Source: CAZNXJ01 sp964577115
Lineage (GTDB): Bacteria > Planctomycetota > Planctomycetia > Pirellulales > Pirellulaceae
Assembly: GCA_964577115.1 (NCBI GenBank)
Contig: CAZNXJ010000006.1
Coordinates: forward strand, 1 to 64,000
Reading direction: 5' to 3'
DNA: 64,000 bases
Positions within the stretch are counted from its first letter, which is position 1; every line of letters starts with the position of its first letter. This document shows, piece by piece, positions 36,965 through 45,174 of this stretch. The notes below the pieces were generated by a model, which saw only the letters and a program-made list of their open reading frames with translations, was not told the DNA's origin and made no database searches. Position numbers and translations under genes: made by a program.

Positions 36965-37252
36965 ATGAGGCTACGGCCACTCGGCGAGTACATCATCATT
37001 AAGCGGATCGACCCCGAGGAGACGACGGAAGGCGGAATTGTCCTTCCTGAGGCCGCCCGCAATGGCACCGACCAGGGACGGGTGCTCTCGGTGGGCGAAG
37101 GGCGAAGGCTGGCCGACGGCACGCGCGTTGCGCTCCAAGTAAACGAAGGGGACCGGATTGTCTTCCGCAGTTATGCGGGAACTGACGTTGAGCTTGGGGG
37201 TGAAAAGGTCCGCATCGTACGCGAAGACGACGTGCTCGCGATCTTGCGTTAG
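36965..37252 (+). CDS. groES: Co-chaperonin GroES
   Basis: 95 residues from ATG 36965, with AGGAGAAG upstream. GroES/Cpn10 motifs: MRLRPLGEYIIIKRIDPEET, the mobile-loop region EGGIVLPEAARNG, GRVLSVGEGRR, GDRIVFRSYAGTDV and the closing REDDVLAIL. It caps GroEL during protein folding. No groEL follows; the next gene is an unrelated exported protein on the same strand 357 bases away. No CIRCE-type repeat is visible upstream. The mobile loop differs slightly from E. coli, as in other planctomycete stand-alone copies. Confidence 0.93.
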   Translation: MRLRPLGEYIIIKRIDPEETTEGGIVLPEAARNGTDQGRVLSVGEGRRLADGTRVALQVNEGDRIVFRSYAGTDVELGGEKVRIVREDDVLAILR

Positions 37253-37608
37253 TTCGACGATACGGCTTGTGACGGCGTTCATCTTTACTCTGCCGGCCCA
37301 TCCACTGCGCGATCCCGCGACTCTCCGGCGTGCCTTCGTGTGAAGGGGGCTGGGTGCGAATTCGCGTTCCTTTTGGGCTTGGGCCCTCAGCCGGCAAGGC
37401 GGCTCCGCCGCGACTTCCTCTCTTCCTCTTTCGAAGTGCGGCGCTCGGCGATTGCAGCGTGCCGCGTGCCTTGCCATCAAGTACGATAGAATTGGCAAGT
37501 GTGGTGGAGGTTGCGGACGCGACGCCCCCATGTCGCCGCGCCCGCGGTGCCCGGACCGTGCTGTCCGCCACTGCCGAGAAGAGTGCCCCCTTTGGAAGAG
37601 GAGTTGTT

Positions 37609-38742
37609 ATGCCTAGGAACTTGCGAGCCGCCCTCGTGGCGATCCTGATCGGACTGGTTGCCGGGGCAGGTGCTACCAGCCGCGCGATTGGTGCCGAACA
37701 GCTCGCGCCCGAAGCCGCTCGGCAACATGCCCGGGTGGTGAGCCAGGGCGTGAATTACCTGATCACCCATGGGCAGGCGGAGGACGGATCGTTCAGCAAG
37801 TCGGCCGGGCCAGGAATCACGGCGATCTGCGTCAGCGCACTGCTGCGCAGTGGTCGGCCGGTCGACGATCCGGCGGTCCAGAAAAGCCTCAAATACCTGG
37901 AATCGTTCGTGCAGCCGGACGGCGGCGTCTATCAGCCCGAGTCGCTGTACGGGAACTACGAGACGTGCTTGGCGATTATGGCGTTTGCTGATGCGAATGC
38001 TGACAAGCGATACGATCAGTTGATCCAGCGTGCCGACGCGTTCGTGAAAGGGATCCAGTGGGACGAGAGTGAAGGGCTGGATCGTTCGGACCTGCGCTAC
38101 GGCGGTGCCGGCTATGGAAAACACGCCCGGCCGGACCTCTCGAACACCAGTTTCCTCATCGACGCTCTGCGTGCCGCCGGCAATCCCGAAGACGATCCGG
38201 CGATCCAGGCGGCGCTCTTGTTTGTTTCGCGCTGCCAGAATCTGGAATCCGAGCACAACACGGCGCCGTTTGCGGCGAAGAATCCGGACGGCGGGTTCTA
38301 CTACACCTGTGCGGCTGGCGGGCAAAGTCAGGCCGGGGAAACGGCCGATGGAGGCCTGCGCAGCTATGCTTCCATGACGTACGCGGGGCTGAAGAGCATG
38401 ATCTTCGCGGGCGTGGGCCCGGATGATCCGCGGGTGAAGGCGGCCTACGAGTGGGCTCGCCAGCATTACGACCTGGCGAGCAACCCCGGGATGGGCGATG
38501 CGGGGTTGTACTATTATTATCACACGTTCGCGAAAGCGCTGGACGCCATGAAGGTGGACGTCGTCCGCGACGCGGACGGCAAGGACCATAACTGGCGCGA
38601 AGAGCTCGTGGCCGAACTGGCGCGGCGACAGCAGGAGGATGGCTCCTGGGTCAACAACAATTCGCGCTGGCTCGAAGGGGATCCGAATCTCGTTTCCGCC
38701 TACGCCCTGCTGGCGCTGTCGTATTGTGCGCCGCAATCGTGA
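37609..38742 (+). CDS. Exported squalene-cyclase/prenyltransferase-repeat protein
   Basis: 377 residues from ATG 37609, preceded by AAGAGGAG. Signal peptide about 1-29. Alpha/alpha-toroid repeats as in terpenoid cyclases and prenyltransferase beta subunits: QAEDGSFSKSAGPGITAICV, VQPDGGVYQPESLYGNYETC, AKNPDGGFYY, QQEDGSWVNNNSRWLEGDPN. The DXDD acid of squalene-hopene cyclase is not seen and the protein is only half that length, so it is not a hopene cyclase. Known widely in planctomycetes as periplasmic proteins; role unknown. Upstream TAGAAT near 37487 is a weak -10 candidate without a matching -35. Confidence 0.87.
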   Translation: MPRNLRAALVAILIGLVAGAGATSRAIGAEQLAPEAARQHARVVSQGVNYLITHGQAEDGSFSKSAGPGITAICVSALLRSGRPVDDPAVQKSLKYLESFVQPDGGVYQPESLYGNYETCLAIMAFADANADKRYDQLIQRADAFVKGIQWDESEGLDRSDLRYGGAGYGKHARPDLSNTSFLIDALRAAGNPEDDPAIQAALLFVSRCQNLESEHNTAPFAAKNPDGGFYYTCAAGGQSQAGETADGGLRSYASMTYAGLKSMIFAGVGPDDPRVKAAYEWARQHYDLASNPGMGDAGLYYYYHTFAKALDAMKVDVVRDADGKDHNWREELVAELARRQQEDGSWVNNNSRWLEGDPNLVSAYALLALSYCAPQS

Positions 38743-38877
38743 TATGTTGTTCACCCGGACACGGGCCGAGTGCGAGCGACTGTTCGCCTCGGCCGAGTGC
38801 CCGGAGTGGCTCTCCCTGTTTTTCCGTTCTCAACCAACGCCGTGAAGGACGCGGCTCTATCCGGTGGAGGTGTGTCG

Positions 38878-40167
38878 ATGCGTCCGAATGCGAACGTGGC
38901 TCGCGGTTGGCGAGCCTCCTGCTGGTTCGCGATGGGGCTGGTGCTCATCGCGTGCGGCGGTTCCCTGCGCGCCGAAGAATCCGTGCCGCTGACCGCTCAC
39001 GAGAATTGGGTTACGTCGGTGGCATTCCATGGTGAATGGCTGGCGTCTGGAGGCGGTGAGAGCCTCCAGTACCGGCCCGGTGAGGTCAAGCTGTGGAACG
39101 TGGCCACCGGCGATGCCGTTGCCAATCTCGAAGGCGCCACCAGCAATGTCTGGTCCGTCGCATTTTCTCCGGACGGCAAGCTGCTCGTCGCCACCAGCTA
39201 CGACGGTAAGGTGCTTGTGTGGGATCTGGAAACCCAGCAGCTCAAGAGCACACTCGAAAAGCAAAAAGGCTGGGTCCGCTCGGTCGCTTTTCTGCCCGAC
39301 GGAACGCACTTCGCCACCGCCGGCGAAGACGGCACGATTGTGATTTGGGTTACCGAGACGCTCACCGAGCTGAAAACGATCAAGGCCCACGACGCGGCCA
39401 TCTACCAGGTCGCGTTTTCGGCGGACGGCGCCAATATGGGCACGGCGTCGGTTGATAAGACGGCCAAGCTGTGGAACTGGCGCGAAGGGGAAGGGCAGGT
39501 GACCGCGACACTCTCCGGCCACGAAGACGCCGTATGGACAGTCGCCTTCGCACCGGATGGCAACCTGATCGCCACCGCTGGGGCCGATCGGAAGATCAAG
39601 CTGTGGGATGCGGCCGGCGCCGAACAGGCGACGCTCGAAGGTCACAAGGACTGGGTGAGCCGCGTCGTGTTCTCGCCCGACGGCAGCCTGCTCGCCAGCA
39701 GCAGTCTCGGCCAGCACGTAAAGCTGTGGAATGTGGCGGACCGCACCGAGGCGGCTGACCTGGGCGGCTTCACGAGCAGCGTCTGGAGCGTCGCGTTCTC
39801 GCCGGACGGCAAGTATCTCGCGGCCGGCTCGCATAAAGACTCGCTCCGCGTCTGGGACGTCGCCACACGCCAGGAACTGTTCGTACCGGCATCCGAAGCC
39901 GCTGCGGCTCCGGCAGCCGAGGAGCCTGCAGCGACCGAGGAAGCGCCCGCGGAAGAAGCGTCTGCCGAGGAAACACCCACGGAAGAGAAACCGGCGGAGG
40001 ACGCGCCCGCGGAAGACACGCCTGCGGAAGACGCTCCGGCCGAGGAACCACCGGCGAACGAGCCGCCGGCCGAGGAAAAGGCCTCCGAGGAAGCTCCGGC
40101 GGAGGAAGCTCCGGCCGACGAGACAGCGGACGACACGAGTTCGGAGACAGAAGAGGCGGCCGAATAA
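38878..40167 (+). CDS. Exported WD40-repeat protein with acidic repeat tail
   Basis: 429 residues from ATG 38878; GGAGG (38866-38870) is seven bases upstream. Signal peptide about 1-31, containing LIACGG, a possible lipoprotein cysteine. Seven WD40 blades (about 38-335), for example VWSVAFSPDGKLLVATSYDG and VKLWNVADRTEAADL. The last 90 residues are low-complexity repeats of EEAPAEE type (Ala, Glu, Pro, Asp, Thr), strongly acidic, perhaps a surface spacer or cation-binding tail. The blades should form a protein-binding propeller; partner unknown. Confidence 0.9.
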   Translation: MRPNANVARGWRASCWFAMGLVLIACGGSLRAEESVPLTAHENWVTSVAFHGEWLASGGGESLQYRPGEVKLWNVATGDAVANLEGATSNVWSVAFSPDGKLLVATSYDGKVLVWDLETQQLKSTLEKQKGWVRSVAFLPDGTHFATAGEDGTIVIWVTETLTELKTIKAHDAAIYQVAFSADGANMGTASVDKTAKLWNWREGEGQVTATLSGHEDAVWTVAFAPDGNLIATAGADRKIKLWDAAGAEQATLEGHKDWVSRVVFSPDGSLLASSSLGQHVKLWNVADRTEAADLGGFTSSVWSVAFSPDGKYLAAGSHKDSLRVWDVATRQELFVPASEAAAAPAAEEPAATEEAPAEEASAEETPTEEKPAEDAPAEDTPAEDAPAEEPPANEPPAEEKASEEAPAEEAPADETADDTSSETEEAAE

Positions 40168-40269
40168 CGGGGCATCGCGAGGCGGTGGGCGGGGGCCGAG
40201 CGACGGGTCGCTCGGCACGCCCGCTCGGCGACGCCCCATGGCTCCCCCGCATCGAGAAACGAAGGTTGT

Positions 40270-41094
40270 ATGGCTAAATATGTCGTCCGGCACGGCTCGA
40301 TGCGCTTACTCGCCGTGGCCACTACCCGGACCGCCGACCCGATCGCGCGGGGGACGCGAGTGATCGTTCGCACATCCCGCGGGTTGGAAGTTGGCGAAGT
40401 GCTCTGCGAAGCCACCGAAGAGGCACTCGCGCAGCTCGAAGACCCCGGCCAGGGCCAGATCCTTCGCGAGATGACGCCCGAGGATGACGTCGAGCTTTCT
40501 CACATTCAGTCGCGTGAGCGCGAGGAGTTCGAAGTCTGTCAGCGCCACGTCGCGCAGCTCCGCCTGCAAATGCAGCTCGTCGATATCGAACACATCTTCG
40601 GAGGCGAGCGGATCGTGGTGTATTATTTGGCCGAGCAGCGGGTGGATTTTCGCGAGCTGGTCAAGCGGCTGGCATCCGAGTTCCAAACGCGCATCGAGAT
40701 GCGGCAGATCGGTGTGCGGGATGAAGCGAAGTTGCTGGCCGATTATGGCGATTGCGGTAAGCCGGTCTGCTGCGCGACGCACCTGTCGGCTATGCCGCCG
40801 GTGTCGATGAAGATGGCCAAGCTCCAAAAAGCCACGCTCGACCCGACGAAAATCTCCGGACGCTGCGGGCGGCTGAAGTGCTGCCTGCGTTACGAATACG
40901 ACACGTATGAAGATCTCCAGCGCGAACTGCCTCCCGTAGGTTCCGACATCGTGACGGAGCTCGGCCGCGCTCGGATCTTGAACCACGAAATCCTATCTCA
41001 ACAATTGCTCATCCAGACCGAAGACGACCGACGGGTCATGATCGGTCTCTCCGAAGTCCTCTCGGTGATCCGCCGCGGCTCGGGACGTCGCTAG
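40270..41094 (+). CDS. ricT: PSP1-domain protein, RicT/YaaT-like
   Basis: 274 residues. PSP1 domain with RVIVRTSRGLEVGEVL, FGGERIVVYYLAEQRVDFREL and IGVRDEAKLLADYGDCGKPVCC. Six conserved cysteines (162, 167, 168, 199, 204, 205) in CGKPVCC and CGRLKCCLRYE match RicT, which with RicA and RicF binds Fe-S clusters and modulates RNase Y in Bacillus. No RicA/RicF partner is in the window, so the exact role here is open. Cytoplasmic. The next gene starts 56 bases downstream. Confidence 0.9.
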   Translation: MAKYVVRHGSMRLLAVATTRTADPIARGTRVIVRTSRGLEVGEVLCEATEEALAQLEDPGQGQILREMTPEDDVELSHIQSREREEFEVCQRHVAQLRLQMQLVDIEHIFGGERIVVYYLAEQRVDFRELVKRLASEFQTRIEMRQIGVRDEAKLLADYGDCGKPVCCATHLSAMPPVSMKMAKLQKATLDPTKISGRCGRLKCCLRYEYDTYEDLQRELPPVGSDIVTELGRARILNHEILSQQLLIQTEDDRRVMIGLSEVLSVIRRGSGRR

Positions 41095-41150
41095 CGCGGC
41101 GGCGGGGACGGTTGACGTCGACGATTCATCCAGGAGCGGAAGCAGCCACA

Positions 41151-41561
41151 ATGGCAGCGAACAAGTCTCTCGTACGATTGCTCAAGGAAGACACCCGTTA
41201 CAAGCTGGACGCATACCATTTCGTCCGCGAGGCCCTGACGTTCGCGCAGGAAGAGCTGGGCATGGGTGCGCCGCCCGAATTCGATTCGGAGCAAGGCGTG
41301 TACGAACCGCATCTGACCGGCCAGCAGCTCTGCGAAGCAATACGCATCTACGCGCTTCAGCAGTTCGGCTACATGGCCAAGGTCGTCCTGAACAGTTGGG
41401 GAGTGTACTCGACCAACGACTTCGGCGAGATCGTTTACAACCTTATCCGCATCGGCCAGATGAAGAAATCGAAGCACGACCGCCGCGAAGATTTCGACGA
41501 CGTGTACGACTTCGACGAAGCGCTCCAGGAGCGATTCGAAATCACGCTGCCGGACGCGTGA
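41151..41561 (+). CDS. Minf_1886-like conserved hypothetical protein
   Basis: 136 residues from ATG 41151. Conserved blocks RYKLDAYHFVREALTFAQEE, HLTGQQLCEAIRIYALQQFG, MAKVVLNSWGVYSTNDFGEI and VYNLIRIGQM match, from memory, the Minf_1886 family found in Planctomycetota and Verrucomicrobia. C-terminus acidic with DDVYDFDEA. No membrane helix. Located 56 bases behind the RicT-like gene in the same direction, so probably co-expressed. Function unknown. Confidence 0.82.
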   Translation: MAANKSLVRLLKEDTRYKLDAYHFVREALTFAQEELGMGAPPEFDSEQGVYEPHLTGQQLCEAIRIYALQQFGYMAKVVLNSWGVYSTNDFGEIVYNLIRIGQMKKSKHDRREDFDDVYDFDEALQERFEITLPDA

Positions 41562-41695
41562 TGGAGAGAGAGCCGAAAGAAGGCCAGTGGCGCGGTTCGA
41601 ACTTCGTGTTCGAGTAGCGTACGGGCCTCCGGGGCGGAGTCATGCGGCCAACAAGACGTAGCGCCGATCCGGAATGCGCGGGCGCGCGGAGTGGC

Positions 41696-41848
41696 CTAGC
41701 CGGCGAGGGCGACGTAGACGAGGTAGGCGAGCCACGCGGCGTAGATGAGGAGGCTCGCGGCGAGCATTAGCGGGCGGCGCCGAAAATACGCCGGTCGTCC
41801 GGGGAGTTCGGCGCTGCCGCTCGGCTGCGTGTCCCGCGAGCCCATCAT
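41696..41848 (-). CDS. Small single-pass membrane protein, 50 residues
   Basis: ATG at 41848 (or 41845), stop TAG at 41696-41698. N-terminal polar part (GSRDTQPSGSAELPGRP) with YFRRRP, then one hydrophobic helix (LMLAASLLIYAAWLAYLVYV). Positively charged residues just before the helix and the absence of another gene in the 41562-41899 gap support it. Small proteins with this layout are common in planctomycetes; function unknown. Confidence 0.55.
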   Translation of the reverse strand: MMGSRDTQPSGSAELPGRPAYFRRRPLMLAASLLIYAAWLAYLVYVALAG

Positions 41849-41899
41849 CCAACGTTCCTTAGCGGACAAAGATCGAGTTCGGTGTTACGCCGGGTGCGT

Positions 41900-42928
41900 T
41901 TATTGCGCATCGAGCTCGGCGAGGCGCGCCTTGGCGTCCTCGTGAGCTTTGGCCAGCACATCCGCGAGCCGGACGGGAACGCCGCCCTGCCGCTTGCTCT
42001 CGTCCGCCGCTTCCATGAACGCGTAGATCTCCAGCGTCTCGTCTTTTTCTACTGGTGGCTTGCCCGTGCGGAAGAACTGCACAATCTCAACAACCAGCGG
42101 CCGGTAACCTTCGTAGGGGCCGATCTGCCGGATTTCCTTTTCCCCGAACGCGGTGCCGCCGTACCCTGCCGCTCCGCGCCGGATGCCTCGGAACGTACCA
42201 ATCCGGCCGTCCTCCCAGGTACCCGTGACGAGTTCGAAGTCGGCCGAGCTGGCGCGCGTGACGGACTGGCAACCCTTACCCATCACGGTGAACAGAGATT
42301 CAACACCGTGGATGCCGTACCAGAAGAGGTCCGGATGAGTGGGTTCGAGCGACGCGGGGCTGTACGCATCGCAGCCCAGCACTTTGCCGATCGCTCCACC
42401 GCGAATCGACTGGGCGCCGGAGGTGTAGCGGAGCGACGAGGACGAGAACACGGGGGCGCCGTATTTCTCGGACGCCATGTAAATCGCCACCGCATCGGCC
42501 AGCGTGCCGGCGATGGGCTTGTCGATGAACACTGGCTTGCCGGCGCGCAGCGCGGGCAGCGCCTGTTCCAGGTGGGGGCGTCCATCGTTCGTTTCCAGCA
42601 GTATGGCGTCGACGTTCGCCACGAGCTCTTCGATCGAATCGACGATCTCGACGCCGGCCTTCTTGACTTCTTCCGTGTACTGCGGCACCCGCTCGACGCT
42701 CGACTGAATATCCGGGCTGCCCTTGGGAAACGCGAGCACCACGCGGCAGTTCGCCACGTCCGGCATCGCCGCTTCGTCATTCAGGATCTTTGTAAAGGCG
42801 ACGGCGTGCGACGTATCCAGGCCGATGATGCCCACGCGAATCGGTTTCGACTGAGCTCTTGCGCTGAGCGGCAGAGCCGCGAGCAGCATGAGCAGGAGGG
42901 AGGTAGCCAGGGTACGTCGGACGTTCAT
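41900..42928 (-). CDS. Exported Gfo/Idh/MocA-family oxidoreductase
   Basis: 342 residues from ATG 42928 with GAGGAGA upstream. A signal sequence (about 1-25, RRTLATSLLLMLLAALPLSA) is unusual for an NAD(P) enzyme and may be a weak Tat signal. Rossmann start VGIIGLDTSHAVAF lacks the full GxGxxG; ETNDGRPHLEQALPAL and the EKP-type motif FIDKPIAGT (DKP) are family-typical. C-terminal alpha/beta domain follows. May bind a nucleotide sugar or glycoside in the periplasm. The substrate is unknown. Confidence 0.86.
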   Translation of the reverse strand: MNVRRTLATSLLLMLLAALPLSARAQSKPIRVGIIGLDTSHAVAFTKILNDEAAMPDVANCRVVLAFPKGSPDIQSSVERVPQYTEEVKKAGVEIVDSIEELVANVDAILLETNDGRPHLEQALPALRAGKPVFIDKPIAGTLADAVAIYMASEKYGAPVFSSSSLRYTSGAQSIRGGAIGKVLGCDAYSPASLEPTHPDLFWYGIHGVESLFTVMGKGCQSVTRASSADFELVTGTWEDGRIGTFRGIRRGAAGYGGTAFGEKEIRQIGPYEGYRPLVVEIVQFFRTGKPPVEKDETLEIYAFMEAADESKRQGGVPVRLADVLAKAHEDAKARLAELDAQ

Positions 42929-43011
42929 GCGTGTCTCCTCGGGAGGCGGGTCTTGGTTGCAGTTCTCGAAATCGGGGGGCGCCGTGCCGTGAGGCGTCTC
43001 AGGAGGCAAAC

Positions 43012-43047
43012 GCCCTACGGCTGATAATAGCCCTACGGCTGATAATA
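43012..43047. repeat. Tandem duplication of 18 bases at the end of the NHL gene
   Basis: GCCCTACGGCTGATAATA occurs twice back to back (43012-43029 and 43030-43047). The second copy encodes the last residues and stop of the NHL protein on the minus strand; the first lies just beyond the stop. A recent slippage event is likely. Confidence 0.9.
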
Positions 43048-44133
43048 AATGCGCCGCACGCGATGGTTAAGCGTATCTCCGACGTAAACGGTTCCATCCG
43101 GCCCGACACAGATGCCGTGCGGCGCGTTGAGTCGCGCTTCCAGCGCGGGGCCACCATCGCCGTCTCCACCCGGTTCCTGGGGGCCTCGCCCGGCGATCGT
43201 CTCGATGATCGAGGTCCGCCGTTCGATGCGGCGAATCACGTTGTTCTCGGTATCGGCGATATAGATGTTGCCTTCGATATCGAGGGCGATGCCCTTCGGG
43301 CCATTGAGCGTCGCGCGGGCAGCGCCGGCACCATCGCCGGAATAGCCCGCTGTCCCCGTCCCGGCCATGTGCCGCAGGCGGCCACTGATCGTGTCGTACC
43401 GCCAAACGCTATGACCTTCTCGCAGTGCCACCCAGAGCGTATCGCGGCGCATGAAGAGTGCGCGCGGGCCGGCGATTGGCCGGTCGAGCGCCGTTTCGAG
43501 ATCGCCGGGCAGGGCCGCGGTTCCATTGCCGGCGATTGTGGTGACGATGCCCGACCTCAGGTCCACTCGGCGAATCCGGTGGTTGCCAATGTCGGCGATA
43601 TACAGCCCGTTCATCATGTCGAGCGCGATGCTGTGAGGCACGCTAAAACGCGCCTCGATGGCCGGGCCGCCATCACCGGAAAACCCCTGCTCGCCGGTTC
43701 CCGCCACGGTGCGAATGCGCCGCGTGCCCTCGTCGACGCGCCGCACGATATGGTTTCGCATTTCGACGAAGTACATGTTCCCGCGGTTGTCGAAACGCAC
43801 CTCGTACGGCTCATTCAGCTGAGCTTCCGTGGCCGGGCCGCCGTCGCCCGAATAGCCCACCGTACCCGTCCCCGCGACTACTTCGCCTCGCCCCGTACGC
43901 GGGTCAATGCGCCATACGCGATGGTTCTGGACTTCGGTGACGTACAGGTTCCGGTCCGGGCCGATCTCGACGCCGAACGGCAGCCCGATATTGATCTCGA
44001 GAGCCCCGCCTTCCGGCGGGCCGAGCGAGGGATCGCCGCTGCCGGCGATCGTGTCAATCATCCATTGACCCGCCAGTGCGGGGGCGCTAGCGAGCATCAA
44101 GAAAAAGCAGAGTACGGTGCGTCGGACGAACAT
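43033..44133 (-). CDS. Exported NHL-repeat beta-propeller protein
   Basis: 366 residues, signal peptide about 1-21. Six NHL blades, each with a GTGxxGYSGDGGPA-type linker (VAGTGTVGYSGDGGPATEAQ; VAGTGEQGFSGDGGPA; MAGTGTAGYSGDGAGAA) and a blade core such as LYIADIGNHRIRRVD and IYIADTENNVIRRIE. The fold is a six-bladed propeller, usually for protein or polymer binding. Same direction as the Gfo/Idh/MocA gene, 104 bases upstream of it. No catalytic residues recognised. Periplasmic or surface location inferred. Confidence 0.92.
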   Translation of the reverse strand: MFVRRTVLCFFLMLASAPALAGQWMIDTIAGSGDPSLGPPEGGALEINIGLPFGVEIGPDRNLYVTEVQNHRVWRIDPRTGRGEVVAGTGTVGYSGDGGPATEAQLNEPYEVRFDNRGNMYFVEMRNHIVRRVDEGTRRIRTVAGTGEQGFSGDGGPAIEARFSVPHSIALDMMNGLYIADIGNHRIRRVDLRSGIVTTIAGNGTAALPGDLETALDRPIAGPRALFMRRDTLWVALREGHSVWRYDTISGRLRHMAGTGTAGYSGDGAGAARATLNGPKGIALDIEGNIYIADTENNVIRRIERRTSIIETIAGRGPQEPGGDGDGGPALEARLNAPHGICVGPDGTVYVGDTLNHRVRRIYYQP

Positions 44134-44225
44134 CAGGCAGGCTCCTTAGCCACGATTCGTTTCCGACCACCATAGCAGGCGGTGCCGTGCGAGGCGAGTA
44201 GCATTTACGGCTCGCGCCGCGTCGA

Positions 44226-44756
44226 TTAATCGTCGTCCCAGGAGTGGAACAGATCTTCCGAGAGGCGGCGTTCGACGACGCGGCCGTACTCGTCAAGGCT
44301 GCGACGCTGGCCGTACGTATGCCAGGCGGTGACGTTGGCCAATTCGGGCATGACTTCCTTCAGCTGCTCGATGAGCGTCGCGGCCATGCGCTGGATGCCC
44401 GGCGTTGGGGCCTGCTCGAAAATCGCCGCCGCCGTTTTCATGATGCGCACGAGCCGAGCTCGTTCGAGCACGGGCCGCGAGAGCGGCGTGTCGGACTCGA
44501 CAAGCAACTCGCTGATCGGCACTTCCAGCACTTTCTGCCACCGCTGTAGTTCGCTCAGTCGCAGATCCGTCGTTTCCTCTTCCTCGTGCCGCAGTGTCCG
44601 CGTGTCACAACCGGTATGCCGAGCGACACTGCGCAGGGACATGCCCTGTTGCAAGCGAACGGTGCGGATTCGGTGGAGGGGCCGAGCAGCAGGTTTCTCG
44701 GCGACCGGAGGAGACGGATACTTCGACGCTGCCGCATCGCAATTGACTGAAGACAT
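44226..44756 (-). CDS. XRE-type helix-turn-helix regulator
   Basis: 176 residues from ATG 44756. A helix-turn-helix at about 28-70 (IRTVRLQQGMSLRSVARHTG, then CDTRTLRHEEEETTDLRLSELQRWQKVL) resembles the Cro/CI class. The C-terminal part (about 75-150: RARLVRIMKTAAAIFEQAP and RMAATLIEQLKEVMPELANV) is helical, and the end is acidic (SWDDD). This protein type recurs in planctomycetes; its targets are unknown. The 418-base gap upstream holds a possible structured RNA. Confidence 0.8.
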   Translation of the reverse strand: MSSVNCDAAASKYPSPPVAEKPAARPLHRIRTVRLQQGMSLRSVARHTGCDTRTLRHEEEETTDLRLSELQRWQKVLEVPISELLVESDTPLSRPVLERARLVRIMKTAAAIFEQAPTPGIQRMAATLIEQLKEVMPELANVTAWHTYGQRRSLDEYGRVVERRLSEDLFHSWDDD

Positions 44757-44977
44757 GCGCAGGATCCCGCCTTTCAATGTTCCGTGGTTACCCGCTCGGG
44801 CGCGCTCCATGCTTCCCCGCTAACGCGGAGAAGCCTTCGCGGTTCGCGCGGAACCACCTTCCGGCGAACCGACGCTCTGGTGCAGCGCCCCAACGCTCTT
44901 TTTCCGATTTTCCTTCGCGGCCAGCCCCAAGAACGGGCAGAAAGGCCGCAAAGGATGCCGCGCGAGCCTCTTTTTCG

Positions 44978-45045
44978 CGCTTTGGTGGACGGTTCGGTTT
45001 GGCGTGCCGAACCGCCGTCGCTTCTGCGACGCTACAGCCAAAGCG
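44978..45045. other. Potential three-way-junction RNA fold in a noncoding gap
   Basis: Outer stem CGCTTTGG (44978-44985) with CCAAAGCG (45038-45045), eight pairs. Inside are GGTTCGG/CCGAACC (44991-44997, 45007-45013) and CGTCGC/GCGACG (45016-45021, 45026-45031). All pairs are perfect Watson-Crick. The 418-base gap (44757-45174) separates the HTH gene start from the GT2 gene end, both on the minus strand, so a minus-strand RNA is more likely. I match it to no known riboswitch or ribozyme. Confidence 0.4.
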
Positions 45046-45174
45046 ACCTGGGGGGCAGATTGTACTTACTCGATCGGAAAAATTTTTTTGCGGGTACCCG
45101 GAACCGGAGCGCCGCGGCGCACAGAGAGTGTGCGGCAAGCCGCGACGCTGGGAGGGTAGGCTGGTCCGGAGGGG

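Noticed and set aside
37609..38742. Squalene-hopene cyclase
   Set aside because: Too short, with a signal peptide and no DXDD motif, so only the repeat fold is shared.
37477..40293. Long minus-strand frames opposite the cyclase-repeat and WD40 genes
   Set aside because: No motifs, and the plus-strand proteins have signal peptides, good ribosome binding sites and recognisable repeats.
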